The translations under genes were made by a program, and so were the position numbers. A stretch of DNA of 64,000 nucleotides, from assembly GCF_001704275.1 (NCBI RefSeq), contig NZ_CP011533.1, positions 1,736,001 to 1,800,000 of the forward strand, read 5' to 3'. This DNA is from Streptomyces noursei ATCC 11455. Lineage in GTDB: Bacteria; Actinomycetota; Actinomycetes; Streptomycetales; Streptomycetaceae. The notes under the pieces are model-generated. The model made no database searches and was not told the origin of the DNA. It was given only the letters and a program-made list of their open reading frames with translations. Below are positions 50,948 to 60,202 of this stretch, piece after piece. Position 1 is the stretch's first letter. Every line of letters starts with the position of its first letter.

Positions 50948-51600
50948 GCGGCAGGGACGTGGTGTTGGCGCGGGTGCGCCGGGCGTTGGCCGACGTACCG
51001 CGCGGCGAGGGGCCGCACGATCCGCCGGTCCCCCGGGACTACCGCCGGGTGCACGGCTCCCGGACGGCCGAGGAGACCGTGGAGCTGCTGGCGGAGAACC
51101 TCGCGGACTACCGGGCTGTGGTGCACCGCTGCGCGCCCGCCGGGCTGCCGGCGCTGATCGCCCGGCTGCTGGCGGCGCGCGGGGCGCGGACGGTGGTGGT
51201 GCCGGCCGGGCTGGACCCGCGGTGGCTGTCCGCGGCGGAGGTCGCCGCGCGCCCCGATCGGGCCACGGACACCGCGCGGGACCTGGCCGCGGTGGACAGC
51301 GTGGTGACGGGGTGCGCGCTGGCCGTCGCGGAGACCGGCACGCTGGTGCTGGACGCCGGACCGGATCAGGGGCGGCGCCGGATCACCCTCGTCCCGGACC
51401 ACCACATCTGTGTGGTGCGGGTCCCGGATCAGGTCGTCGGGTCGGTCCCCGAGGCGCTGCCGCGGCTGGCTCCGGAGCGCCCGTTGACGTGGATCTCCGG
51501 GCCGTCGGCCACCAGCGACATCGAGCTCGACCGGGTGGAGGGGGTGCACGGACCGCGGACGCTGGAGGTGGTGCTGATGGCGGCGGACGGCGAGGGGTGA
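50944..51600 (+). CDS. lutC: LutC, LUD-domain protein of L-lactate oxidation
   Basis: A 218-residue LUD-domain protein, third member of the lactate-utilisation set. It shows AVAETGTLVLDAG, the late VPDHHICVVRVPDQVV and the terminal TSDIELDRVEGVHGPRTLEVV, in which the SDIE-x-x-R-V-x-G-x-H-GP block is the family signature. The GTG start overlaps lutB. A 17-bp hairpin 43 bp past its stop ends the operon. Confidence 0.95.
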   Translation: MSGRDVVLARVRRALADVPRGEGPHDPPVPRDYRRVHGSRTAEETVELLAENLADYRAVVHRCAPAGLPALIARLLAARGARTVVVPAGLDPRWLSAAEVAARPDRATDTARDLAAVDSVVTGCALAVAETGTLVLDAGPDQGRRRITLVPDHHICVVRVPDQVVGSVPEALPRLAPERPLTWISGPSATSDIELDRVEGVHGPRTLEVVLMAADGEG

Positions 51601-51642
51601 GCCGGGGCCGGCCTCCCGCCGCCGGGCCGCGCGGAGGGTGAC

Positions 51643-51681
51643 CCTGTGGGTGGTACGCACCCGATGCGTACCACCCACAGG
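51643..51681. terminator. 17-bp perfect hairpin after lutC
   Basis: Arms 51643-51659 and 51665-51681 are perfectly complementary (17 bp) with a 5-nt loop. It ends the lutABC operon and lies 81 bp before the next gene, on the same strand. No U-tract. Confidence 0.9.
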
Positions 51682-51761
51682 TGTCTGGGCGCCCCGCGCG
51701 CCGGGCGGAAGACTCCTGGTCGTCGCGATCGAGCAGAGGACCGAGAGGCAGACGACAACCC

Positions 51762-52940
51762 ATGAGCAACAACGACAACTCCACGAACTGGCAGGCCGGT
51801 TGGGCCACCGCGGTGCAGCGGCCGAGCGTGGGGTTCCACAAGAACTGGGCCGAGGAGGGCTTCGCGGACCAGACCCTGCGGCAGACCGTGCGGGTCACCG
51901 GCGCGGGGACCCGGGCCCGGATCAAGCTCTCCAACCGGTACGGCACCGCGCCGCTGGAGGTGTCCGGCGCGAGCATCGCCCGGTCCGGCGACGGGGCGGC
52001 GGTGGCGGCCGGTTCGGTGCGGCGGCTGACGTTCGGCGGGTCGGAGTCGGTGCGGATCCCGGCGGGCGCGGAGGTCCACAGCGACCCGGCGGAGGTGACC
52101 GTGGCGGCGCTGGAATCGCTCACCGTGTCGCTGTACTTCGCCGGGCCGAGCGGGCCGGCGACGTTCCACGCGCAGGCGTGGGCCACCGCGTACCGGGCCG
52201 CGGGCGCGCAGTTGGGCGAGGTGGATCCGGCGGTCTTCGGGGAGACCACGGTGTCGTGGTACTACCTGGCCGCGGTGGAGCTGGCGGACGGCGATCCGGC
52301 GCGGCGGGACACCGTGGTGCTGTTCGGCGACTCGATCACCGACGGCTTCGGGTCGACCGTCGACGCCGACCGGCGCTACTCGGACGCACTGGCCGAGCGG
52401 CTGGCCGCCGAGGGCCGTCCGCTGCGGGTCCTCAACCTGGGCATCGGCGGCAATCTGCTGCTGAACGACTCGGAGTGGTTCGGTGAGCGGGCCGGGGCGC
52501 GGTTCGACCGCGATGTGCTGGCGCAGCCGGGCGTGCGCTCGGTGGTCGTGCTGGTCGGCCTGAACGACATCGGGTTCAGCGAGGTCGACCTGCCGACGTA
52601 CAAGCCCGCCCCGGACAACGCGCCGGAGCAACTCATCGCGGGCTACCGGGAGTTGATCGAGCGGGCGCATGCGGTGGGGGTGCGGGTCGTCGGGGCGACG
52701 ATCCTGCCGTTCAAGGGGTCGGAGTACCACACCCCGATGGCGGAGGCGAAGCGTCGGGCGGTCAACGAGTGGATCCGGACGGGCGGCGCGTTCGACGCGG
52801 TGGTCGACTTCGCGGCGGTGATGGCGGATCCGGCCGACCCGGACGCGCTGCTGCCCGCCTACGACTGCGGGGACTTCAAGCACCCGGGCGACGAGGGGTA
52901 CCGGGTGATGGCGCGGGCGCTCGATCCGGCCACGCTCTGA
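51762..52940 (+). CDS. SGNH/GDSL hydrolase
   Basis: A 392-residue esterase-type hydrolase. Residues about 1-175 form a beta-rich domain (TLRQTVRVTGAG, RIKLSNRYGTAPL). The SGNH catalytic part follows: block I GDSITDGFGS with the nucleophilic Ser, block II IGGN, block III GLNDIG with Asn, and block V DFKHPGDEGY with Asp and His. This two-part build is common in streptomycete GDSL hydrolases acting on carbohydrate esters. There is no signal peptide, so it is predicted cytosolic. The ATG at 51762 follows the lut terminator. A longer frame upstream runs through the hairpin and is not credible. Confidence 0.9.
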   Translation: MSNNDNSTNWQAGWATAVQRPSVGFHKNWAEEGFADQTLRQTVRVTGAGTRARIKLSNRYGTAPLEVSGASIARSGDGAAVAAGSVRRLTFGGSESVRIPAGAEVHSDPAEVTVAALESLTVSLYFAGPSGPATFHAQAWATAYRAAGAQLGEVDPAVFGETTVSWYYLAAVELADGDPARRDTVVLFGDSITDGFGSTVDADRRYSDALAERLAAEGRPLRVLNLGIGGNLLLNDSEWFGERAGARFDRDVLAQPGVRSVVVLVGLNDIGFSEVDLPTYKPAPDNAPEQLIAGYRELIERAHAVGVRVVGATILPFKGSEYHTPMAEAKRRAVNEWIRTGGAFDAVVDFAAVMADPADPDALLPAYDCGDFKHPGDEGYRVMARALDPATL

Positions 52941-53013
52941 CCACCGCCCGGCTTCTCGCCGTCGCTCTCCCCCGGGTCGCCCCGGCCGCGCCGAGGGACG
53001 CCCCGGGGAGCGG

Positions 53014-54864
53014 TCACACCAGGATCCCTGGGGCGCGGCCGTCGCCCGCGGGGTCGGCCGCGTCGTCGTCCGCGGCCTCCCGGTCGGTGTCGCGGCGGAC
53101 CAGGGCGGCGTAGCGGCCGTCGGCGGCCAGCAGTTCGTCGTGGGTGCCGCGTTCGGCGATCCGGCCACCGTCCAGGACGACGATCTGGTCGGCGTCCCGG
53201 ACCGTGGAGAGGCGGTGCGCGATGGTGAGGGTGGTGCGGCCCGCGGACAGCGCGTCGACGGCCCGCTGGACGGCGTGTTCGGTGCGGGTGTCCAGGGCGC
53301 TGGTGGCCTCGTCGAGGACGAGCACCGGCGGGTCGCGCAGGATGGTCCGCGCGATGGCCAGGCGCTGCTTCTCGCCGCCGGAGAAGCGGTAGCCGCGCTC
53401 GCCGACGACGGTGTCGTAGCCGTCGGGGAGGGCCGCGATGTGGTCGTGGATCTGGGCGATCCGGGCGGCGCGCTCGATCTCCTCGTCGGTGGCGTCGGGC
53501 TTGGCGAAGCGGAGGTTCTCGGCGACCGAGGCGTGGAAGAGGTAGGTCTCCTGGGAGACCACGCCGACCGCGCGGGCGAGGGTGCCGAAGCCGAGGTCGC
53601 GGACGTCGGTGCCGTCGAGGGTGACCCGGCCGCCGGTGACGTCGTAGAGGCGCGGGACGAGGTAGCTCAGGGTCGTCTTGCCGCTGCCGGTCGGGCCGAC
53701 GACGGCGAGGCTGGTGCCGGCCGGGACGGTCAGGTCGATGCCGTCGAGGGTGGGGGCGGCGTCCGGGTCGTAGCCGAAGGAGACGTTCTCGAAGCGGATC
53801 TCGCCGCGCGGGGCGGGGAGGTGGACGGGTTCGGCGGGTTCGGAGATGGCGACCGGCAGGTCGAGGTACTCGAAGATGCGCTGGAAGAGCGCGAGCGAGG
53901 TCTGCATCTGGACGCCGGTGGCCAGCAGGGAGACGGTGGGGCGCAGCAGGCCCTGCTGGAGGGTGACGAAGGCGACCAGGGTGCCGAGGGAGAAGGCCGG
54001 GCCACCGAGTTGCAGGACCAGGCCGGCCGCCCAGTAGATGAGCGCGGGCATGGCGGCCATGACGATGCCGATGGTGGCCATCCGCCAGCGGCCGGCCATG
54101 TTGGCGCGCACCTCCAGATCGACCAGGCGCTCGGACTCGCCGGCGAAGCTCTTGGTGAGCGAGTCGGCGCGGCCCATGGTGCGGCCGAGCAGCACGCCGC
54201 TGACCGAGAGGGACTCGGTGACCATCGCGGACATGGTCGCCATCTGCTTCTGCCGCTTGGTGGTGATCTTCTTGCGTTCGTTGCCGACACGGCGGCTGAT
54301 CCAGACGAAGAGCGGGAGCAGCAGCAGCGAGACGACGGTCAGCCGCCAGTCGAGGGCGATCATGGCGACGACGGTGGCGGTGACCGAGGTCAGGTTGGAG
54401 ACCAGGGACGTCGCGGTGGAGGTGACGGTGGCCTGCATCCCGCCGATGTCGTTGGCGATCCGGGACTGGACCTCGCCGGTGCGGGTGCGGGTGAAGAAGG
54501 CCAGCGGCATCCGCTGGAGCTTGGCGTAGACGGCGGTGCGCAGGTCGTGCATGACGCGCTGGCCGACGGTGGTGGAGATCAGGGTCTGCAGGACGCCGAA
54601 GACGCTGGTGGTGACCGCGGTGGCGATCATGCCGAGGGCGAGCAGCGTCAGCAGGCCGGTGCGCCGGCCGGGTATGGCGACGTCGAGGATCTCGCGGAGG
54701 AGGAACGGGGAGGCCACCGAGACCAGGGAGGAGGCGGCGACGAGCAGGCCGACCAGGGTCAGCCGGCCGCGGTAGGGGCGGAACAGCGCGAGGATCCGCC
54801 GCAGCTGGACCGGGGCGTCCGGGTCCTTGGGGGGCGGGGTCCAGTTCGGTTCTTCGGGACGCAT
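53014..54864 (-). CDS. ABC exporter half-transporter
   Basis: A 616-residue type IV ABC exporter: six TM helices in residues about 35-320 and a nucleotide-binding domain after 360. Walker A is GPTGSGKTT, the signature FSGGEKQRLAIART, Walker B VLVLDEATSALD and the H-loop IAHRLST. The first domain has the usual FFTRTRTGEVQSRI coupling helix. Such proteins form homodimers or heterodimers that export lipids, peptides or drugs. It is divergent from a MarR-type gene with an operator-like dyad between them, so repression by that MarR and release by a toxic ligand is likely. Confidence 0.93.
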   Translation of the reverse strand: MRPEEPNWTPPPKDPDAPVQLRRILALFRPYRGRLTLVGLLVAASSLVSVASPFLLREILDVAIPGRRTGLLTLLALGMIATAVTTSVFGVLQTLISTTVGQRVMHDLRTAVYAKLQRMPLAFFTRTRTGEVQSRIANDIGGMQATVTSTATSLVSNLTSVTATVVAMIALDWRLTVVSLLLLPLFVWISRRVGNERKKITTKRQKQMATMSAMVTESLSVSGVLLGRTMGRADSLTKSFAGESERLVDLEVRANMAGRWRMATIGIVMAAMPALIYWAAGLVLQLGGPAFSLGTLVAFVTLQQGLLRPTVSLLATGVQMQTSLALFQRIFEYLDLPVAISEPAEPVHLPAPRGEIRFENVSFGYDPDAAPTLDGIDLTVPAGTSLAVVGPTGSGKTTLSYLVPRLYDVTGGRVTLDGTDVRDLGFGTLARAVGVVSQETYLFHASVAENLRFAKPDATDEEIERAARIAQIHDHIAALPDGYDTVVGERGYRFSGGEKQRLAIARTILRDPPVLVLDEATSALDTRTEHAVQRAVDALSAGRTTLTIAHRLSTVRDADQIVVLDGGRIAERGTHDELLAADGRYAALVRRDTDREAADDDAADPAGDGRAPGILV

Positions 54865-54916
54865 GGGCTCCTAACGAGAGCGGGAGGGGGAAGCGGGAGG
54901 CCGGGAGGACGAAACT

Positions 54917-54955
54917 TTGCCGAGCCTAGCTCATTGTTACCTATACTCACAATGA
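54917..54955. promoter_or_regulatory. Divergent promoters with MarR operator-like dyad
   Basis: A 7-bp dyad TCATTGT-N11-ACAATGA (54931-54937/54949-54955) sits between the ABC exporter and the MarR gene. It overlaps a minus-strand promoter (TTGTGA at 54947-54952, 18-bp spacer, TAGGCT at 54923-54928) and a plus-strand one (TTGCCG at 54917-54922, 19-bp spacer, TATACT at 54942-54947). Binding there would block both directions. Confidence 0.7.
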
Positions 54956-54978
54956 ATCTTGTCCTGTATCCTGGGGCC

Positions 54979-55443
54979 ATGCCCTCCCCCGAGCCGTCGA
55001 TCAGCGTCAACGAGGCCAACGTGGCCGAGCAGCTGGTGCGGCTGACCCGCCGGATGCAGCGCGCCCAGAAGCGCCACATGGCCCACCTGGACGTCCCCTT
55101 CACCCCCGCGCAGTCCCGCGTGCTGCGGATCGTCGGCCACTGCCGCGACACCCCGCCCCGGATGGCCGACCTGGCCGAGCGGCTGGAGGTGGTCCCCCGG
55201 GCGGTGACGACGCTGGTGGACGCGCTGGAGGCGAACGGCACGGTGCGCCGGGTGCCCGATCCGACCAACCGCCGGGTGGTGCGGATCGAGCTGACCGACA
55301 CCGGCCGGTCGGCGCTCCGGGCGTTGCGCGGCGCGCGCCGGGCCGCCGCGGAGGAGATCCTGGCTCCGCTGACCGTCGAACAGCGCGAGGTGCTCGGCGG
55401 TCTGCTCGCCACCCTCGTCGACGGACCGGGCGAACCGCACTGA
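54979..55443 (+). CDS. MarR-family regulator
   Basis: A 154-residue winged-helix regulator. It has the MarR order: a dimerisation helix, LDVPFTPAQSRVLRIVG, the recognition region MADLAERLEVVPRAVTTLVDALEANG, the wing RRVPDPTNRRVVRIELTDTG, and a C-terminal dimerisation helix. It is divergent from the ABC exporter, the classical layout of an autoregulated MarR and its target pump. The ATG at 54979 is 24 bp past the dyad. The FAD/Fe-S dehydrogenase gene begins 53 bp downstream on the same strand, so it may be partly cotranscribed. Confidence 0.92.
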   Translation: MPSPEPSISVNEANVAEQLVRLTRRMQRAQKRHMAHLDVPFTPAQSRVLRIVGHCRDTPPRMADLAERLEVVPRAVTTLVDALEANGTVRRVPDPTNRRVVRIELTDTGRSALRALRGARRAAAEEILAPLTVEQREVLGGLLATLVDGPGEPH

Positions 55444-55496
55444 CCTGACGCACTGGCCTGCCGCGCCACCTGACGCGCAGTCAACCGGAGGTGACC

Positions 55497-58439
55497 GTGC
55501 CCCTGCTGGAGCCCACGCCCGAGGCCCTGCGGCCCCGCACCACCCGGCCCGCACCGGACCGGGTGCCCGAGCGGCTGGCGGCCGGCACCCCCGAGCCGCT
55601 GCGCGGCGACCTGATCGCGCTGCTCGGCCCGGACAAGGTGCGGCACACGGTCTCCGACCTGGTGCGCTACGCCTCCGACGCCAGCCCGTACCGCTTCCTC
55701 CCGCAGGTCGTGGTGGTCGCCGAGACCACCGAGGACATCGCCGCGGTGTTCGCCTACGCCCGCGCCCACGGCCGCCATGTGGTCTTCCGGGCCGCCGGGA
55801 CGTCCCTCAACGGCCAGGCGCAGGGCGAGGACATCCTCGTCGACGTCCGCCGCCACTGGACCGGGGTCGAGGTGCTGGACGACGGCGCCCGGGCCCGGAT
55901 CCGGCCCGGCACCACCGTCCTGCGGGCCAACGTCACGCTCGCCCGGTACGGCCGACTGCTGGGTCCCGACCCGGCCAGCGCCATCGCCTGCACCGTGGGC
56001 GGGGTGGTCGCCAACAACGCTTCCGGGATGACCGCCGGCACCACCCGCAACTCCTACCGGACGCTGGACTCGCTGACCTTCGTGCTGCCGTCCGGCACCG
56101 TCGTCGACACCGCGCGCCCGGACGCCGACGCCCGGTTGGCGCGCGCCGAACCGGTGCTCTGCACCGAACTGCTGGCCCTCAAGGCGGAGATCGAGGCGGA
56201 CCCGGAGCTGGTCGCCCGGATCCGCGCCAAGTACACGATCAAGAACACCAACGGCTATCGCCTGGACGCGTTCCTCGACGGGCGGACACCGGTGGACATC
56301 CTGCGCGGGCTGCTGGTCGGCTCCGAGGGGACCCTCGGCTTCATCGCCGAGACGGTCTTCACGACCCTGCCGCTGGACCGGCACACCTCCAGCGCGCTGC
56401 TCTTCTTCCCCACCCTCGCCGCCGCGGCCGCCGCCGTCCCGCGCTTCACCGAGGCGGGCGCCCGGGCCGTGGAGCTGATGGACGGCAACACCCTGCGCGC
56501 GTCGGTGCGGGTGTCCGGGGTGCCCGCCGACTGGGCGGAGCTGCCCAAGGAGACCGCCGCGCTGCTGGTGGAGTTCAGGGCGCCGGACGAGGCGGCGCAG
56601 CGGGCGTACGAGGAGGCGGCGGCGCGGGCGCTGGACGGGCTGGAGCTGGTCGCCCCGGTGCCGTCGGTCGCCAACGCCTTCACCCGGGACGCGGCCGTGA
56701 TCGGCGGCTACTGGAAGGCCCGCAAGGCGTTCGTCACCGCGGTCGGCGGCTCCCGCCCGTCCGGTACGACCCTGATCACCGAGGACTTCGCGGTCCCGCC
56801 GGCCCGGCTCGCCGACGCCTGCACCGCGCTGCTGGAGCTCCAGGACCGGCACGGCTTCGACGCCGCGGTCGCCGGCCACGCCGCCCACGGCAACCTCCAC
56901 TTCCTGCTCGCCTTCGACGCCGCCGACCCCGACGATGTGGCCCGCTACGCCGCCTTCATGGACGACTTCTGCCGGCTGACCGTCGCGCGGTTCGACGGCT
57001 CGCTCAAGGCCGAGCACGCCACCGGCCGGAACATCGCGCCGTTCCTGGAGCTGGAATGGGGGCCGCGGGCCACGGAGTTGATGTGGCGGATCAAGGAGAC
57101 GGTGGACCCCGGGGGCATCCTCGCCCCGCGGATCCTCCTCGACCGCGACCCGCGGGCGCACTTGCGCGGTCTGAAGACGATCCCCCGGGTCGAGGCGGTC
57201 GCCGACCCGTGCATCGAGTGCGGCTTCTGCGAACCGACCTGCCCCAGCGAGGACCTGACCACCACCCCCCGCCAGCGGATCGTGCTGCGCCGCGAGATGC
57301 ACCGCCAGCCGCCCCGCTCCGCGGTCGACGACGCGCTGCTGGAGGCCTACGGCTACGACGCGGTGGACACCTGCGCCGGCGACTCCACCTGCAAGCTGGC
57401 CTGCCCGGTCGGCATCGACACCGGCGCGCTGATGAGGGACTTCCGGCACCGGCGGCACTCCCCGCGCGAGGAGCGGATCGCCGAGCGGACCGCCCGGCAC
57501 TTCGCTGCGGTCGAGCGGGCCGCCCGGCTGGCGGTGGCCGCCGCCGAGCGGCTGGACGACCGGTGGCTGACGACGGTGACCGGCGCCGCCCGCCGGGCCG
57601 TCCGCCCCGACCTGGTGCCGGAGTGGCTGCCGCGACTCCCCGGCGCCGCGGCCCGCCGGCTGCCCGCCACGCGCCGGACCGACGCGACCGCGGTGTACTA
57701 CCCGGCCTGCGTCAACCGGATCTTCGGCGGACCCGCCGACCACCGCGGGCCGTCCCTCCCCGAGGCGGTGGTGGCGCTCGCCCGGCGGGCCGGCCGCCCG
57801 GTGTGGATCCCGCCGGACGTCGCCGGCACCTGCTGCGCCACCATCTGGCACTCCAAGGGCTACGAGCGGGGCAACCGCCTGATGGCCAACCGCGTCGTCG
57901 AGGCGGCCTGGGGCTGGACGGCCGGCGGACAGCTGCCGCTGCTGGTGGACGCGTCCTCCTGCGCCCTGGGCCTGGCCCACGAGGTCGAGCCGCACCTCAC
58001 CCCGTTCAACCGCTCGCTGCACGCCGAACTGACCGTCGTGGACTCGGTCGTCTGGGCCGCGGACCTCCTCCCCGACCTGGCGGTCCGCCGCACCCTCGGC
58101 TCCGCCGTCCTCCACCCCACCTGCGCCATGCAGCACCTGGGCGACGAGGAGGAGTTGCGGCGGGTCGCCGAGGCGTGCGCCCACGAGGTGATGGTCCCGG
58201 ACGACGCGGGCTGCTGCGCCTTCGCCGGCGACCGCGGCCTGCTGCACCGGGAGTTGACCGAGTCCGCCACCGCGAAGGAGGCGGCCGAGGTCACCGCCCG
58301 CCACTTCGACGCGCACCTCTCGGCCAACCGCATGTGCGAGATCGGCATGGACCACGCCACGGACGGCCGGGGGTACCGCTCGGCCCTCCTCGCCCTGGAG
58401 TGGGCGACGCGGCCGGACACCAGCCCGTCCGGCGCTTGA
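55497..58439 (+). CDS. FAD-linked oxidase/Fe-S fusion (2-hydroxyacid dehydrogenase)
   Basis: A 980-residue fusion of a GlcD/Dld-type flavin oxidase and a GlcF-type iron-sulfur subunit, as in large bacterial D-lactate or D-2-hydroxyglutarate dehydrogenases. The FAD domain (about 65-265) has RAAGTSLNGQA and GGVVANNASGM. The FAD-oxidase C-domain runs to about 545. Two 4Fe-4S motifs follow (CIECGFCEPTCPSEDL, CAGDSTCKLACPVGID), then CCG domains (ACVNRIFGGP, GTCCATIW, HPTCAMQHLG, GCCAFAGD). The GTG at 55497 has GGAGG at five bases' spacing; a GTG two codons earlier overlaps that site. Electrons probably go to the quinone pool. With lutABC nearby, D- and L-lactate could both be used. Confidence 0.92.
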   Translation: MPLLEPTPEALRPRTTRPAPDRVPERLAAGTPEPLRGDLIALLGPDKVRHTVSDLVRYASDASPYRFLPQVVVVAETTEDIAAVFAYARAHGRHVVFRAAGTSLNGQAQGEDILVDVRRHWTGVEVLDDGARARIRPGTTVLRANVTLARYGRLLGPDPASAIACTVGGVVANNASGMTAGTTRNSYRTLDSLTFVLPSGTVVDTARPDADARLARAEPVLCTELLALKAEIEADPELVARIRAKYTIKNTNGYRLDAFLDGRTPVDILRGLLVGSEGTLGFIAETVFTTLPLDRHTSSALLFFPTLAAAAAAVPRFTEAGARAVELMDGNTLRASVRVSGVPADWAELPKETAALLVEFRAPDEAAQRAYEEAAARALDGLELVAPVPSVANAFTRDAAVIGGYWKARKAFVTAVGGSRPSGTTLITEDFAVPPARLADACTALLELQDRHGFDAAVAGHAAHGNLHFLLAFDAADPDDVARYAAFMDDFCRLTVARFDGSLKAEHATGRNIAPFLELEWGPRATELMWRIKETVDPGGILAPRILLDRDPRAHLRGLKTIPRVEAVADPCIECGFCEPTCPSEDLTTTPRQRIVLRREMHRQPPRSAVDDALLEAYGYDAVDTCAGDSTCKLACPVGIDTGALMRDFRHRRHSPREERIAERTARHFAAVERAARLAVAAAERLDDRWLTTVTGAARRAVRPDLVPEWLPRLPGAAARRLPATRRTDATAVYYPACVNRIFGGPADHRGPSLPEAVVALARRAGRPVWIPPDVAGTCCATIWHSKGYERGNRLMANRVVEAAWGWTAGGQLPLLVDASSCALGLAHEVEPHLTPFNRSLHAELTVVDSVVWAADLLPDLAVRRTLGSAVLHPTCAMQHLGDEEELRRVAEACAHEVMVPDDAGCCAFAGDRGLLHRELTESATAKEAAEVTARHFDAHLSANRMCEIGMDHATDGRGYRSALLALEWATRPDTSPSGA

Positions 58440-58452
58440 GGACGAGCGGGCG

Positions 58453-59874
58453 TCAGCGAGCGATGTGCAGGGCCACGGCCCCGTGCGCGGGCACGGTGAG
58501 CTGCGCCGAACCATCCTGCCCGACCGTGACGGTGTGCCCCTCGCACGACGTCGGCACCGCAGCGACGACGTCGCAGTACGTCCCGGCCGGCAACGACGTC
58601 GCGAACGTCCGGTTCACCGCGCCGTCCCCGGCGTTGAGGGCGACGAACCCGGCCGAGCCGCGCCCGAAGGCGATCGCGTCGCCCCCGTTGTCCCACCAGT
58701 TGGTCAGCCCCGCCGAGCCCACCGCGTTGCGGAAGCCCACCATGCCGGTGATCTCCCGCTTGGCGTGCTCGTCGGTCCAGCCGGAGCTTCCGGAGGCGGG
58801 CGGTCCGGCGTCCTTGTCGGACCACTGGTAGCCGGAGTAGACGTTCGGCGAGCCGTACGGCGAGGCGAGCATGAAGACGTTGGCGAGGGTGTAGGCGGCG
58901 CCGTCCTTGTACGTCAGGGTCGAACCGTTGCGCTCGGTGTCCCAGTTGTCGACGAACGTGCGGGCCCGGTCGCCGCCGAGCTTGCCGTCGGCGACGGACT
59001 TCAGCTGGGCGAGGTTGCCGCTCTGGAAGGCGCTCTTGAGGTGGGTGCCGTAGCGGAACTCGTCGATGTCGCCGGTTCCGGTGTACTCGTCGGGCTGGAC
59101 GGCCTCGCCGGCGCCGTAGACGACCTCCTGCACCCAGTACCCCGGGTCCTTCATCTTGCCCTTGATGGCGGCGAGGTCGGCGGCGGCGATGTGCTTGGCG
59201 GCATCGATCCGGAAGCCGTCCACGCCCAGTGACCGCAGGTCGTCGAGGTACTTGGCGAGGGTGGTGCGGACGTAGTCGCTGCCGGTGTCGAGGTCCGCGA
59301 GGCCGACCAGTTCGCAGTTCTGGACGTCGTCGCGGTTGGTGTAGTCGGAGATGTTCCGGCGGCAGCCGTGGAAGTCCCAGTCCTGGTAGTAGCCGGGGTA
59401 GTTGTACTTGGTGTACTGGGTTCCGCCGGTGCCGGTACCGGATCCGGCCGCCATGTGGTTGATGACGGCGTCGGCGATGACCTTGACGCCGGCGGCGTGG
59501 CAGGTGCCGACCATCGAGGCGAACGCGGCGCGGTCGCCCAGCCGGCCGGCGATCTTGTAGCTGACCGGCTGGTACGAGGTCCACCACTGGTCGCCCTGGA
59601 TGTGCTCGGAGGCGGGCGAGACCTCGACGTAGCCGTAGCCGGCCGGGCCGAGTTGGTCGGTGCAGGCGCGGGCGACGTCGGCGTACTTCCACTCGAAGAG
59701 GGTGGCGGTGACGGTCCGGTCGCCGGGTGGGGTGGCCTGCGAGGGCCAGGGGGCGAGGGCGGCGAGGCCCGCCGCTGCCAGTGCGCCGGTCAGCGTTCTG
59801 CCCAGCATCCGGGAGCGGTGCCCGCCACGCGGCTCCTTCGGCACGGCGCGGTGGCGGCTCCTGCGTCGCTGCAT
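58453..59874 (-). CDS. Secreted alpha-amylase (GH13)
   Basis: A 473-residue GH13 enzyme that hydrolyses alpha-1,4 links in starch. An arginine-rich N-terminus and hydrophobic segment form a signal peptide (about residues 1-47). Conserved blocks: DAVINHM (region I), GFRIDAAKH (nucleophile Asp), WVQEVV (acid/base Glu) and [10 protein letters not shown], where the usual His of DNHD is Trp, as in streptomycete amylases. A small C-terminal beta domain (HTVTVGQDG) ends the protein. The ATG at 59874 has AAGGAG eight bases upstream. The 3' end converges on the FAD/Fe-S gene with 13 bp between. Confidence 0.95.
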   Translation of the reverse strand: MQRRRSRHRAVPKEPRGGHRSRMLGRTLTGALAAAGLAALAPWPSQATPPGDRTVTATLFEWKYADVARACTDQLGPAGYGYVEVSPASEHIQGDQWWTSYQPVSYKIAGRLGDRAAFASMVGTCHAAGVKVIADAVINHMAAGSGTGTGGTQYTKYNYPGYYQDWDFHGCRRNISDYTNRDDVQNCELVGLADLDTGSDYVRTTLAKYLDDLRSLGVDGFRIDAAKHIAAADLAAIKGKMKDPGYWVQEVVYGAGEAVQPDEYTGTGDIDEFRYGTHLKSAFQSGNLAQLKSVADGKLGGDRARTFVDNWDTERNGSTLTYKDGAAYTLANVFMLASPYGSPNVYSGYQWSDKDAGPPASGSSGWTDEHAKREITGMVGFRNAVGSAGLTNWWDNGGDAIAFGRGSAGFVALNAGDGAVNRTFATSLPAGTYCDVVAAVPTSCEGHTVTVGQDGSAQLTVPAHGAVALHIAR

Positions 59875-60202
59875 TGTTGCGGCTCCTTCGTCATGGGGCA
59901 CGGGGACCGCGCCCACGAGAGCAGCCACGCGCCAGGCCGCCATGGGGGGATTCCGCTTCGGAGCCTGCCTTTTCGCGCGTGGACACGTCAAGACTTTCGG
60001 CAAGGCTTTTCAGGCTCTTGCGAAAGGTACTGAAGGCAGCGGGCGGGGCACCGCCGTGCGGCCTCCGCGGACGGCTGCGAAGAGTCCACATACGCGTACC
60101 AAGAGTCCAATGGGCCCTCTTGTGCCCCAGGCCACCCAACCGACAGGGTCCTCAACGAGGTTCACGACTGTCCCGCGTACGATCCGCTCCTTTGGAGGAC
60201 CG
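59875..60202. other. Divergent regulatory region, amylase/GH109-like
   Basis: 328 bp between two divergent starts with no convincing coding frame. It contains an imperfect inverted repeat CTTTCGGCAAG (59994-60004) / CTTGCGAAAG (60017-60026) that could be a sugar-regulator (LacI/MalR-type) operator for the amylase, and a direct repeat AAGAGTCCA near 60074 and 60102. Promoters were not assigned. Confidence 0.45.
59994..60026. promoter_or_regulatory. Imperfect inverted repeat upstream of the amylase
   Basis: CTTTCGGCAAG and CTTGCGAAAG are inverted copies that differ by one base in length, separated by 12 bp and 120 bp upstream of the amylase start. CTTGC/GCAAG elements are typical of MalR-type operators of streptomycete starch genes. 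Confidence 0.4.

Noticed and set aside
53140..55443. Long plus-strand frame running into the MarR gene
   Set aside because: Only its last 154 codons are a protein family; the rest mirrors the ABC exporter on the other strand.
54759..58514. 1251-codon open frame on the minus strand
   Set aside because: It is the antisense shadow of the FAD/Fe-S dehydrogenase, MarR and ABC exporter ends; composition is Gly/Arg/Val-rich without domains.
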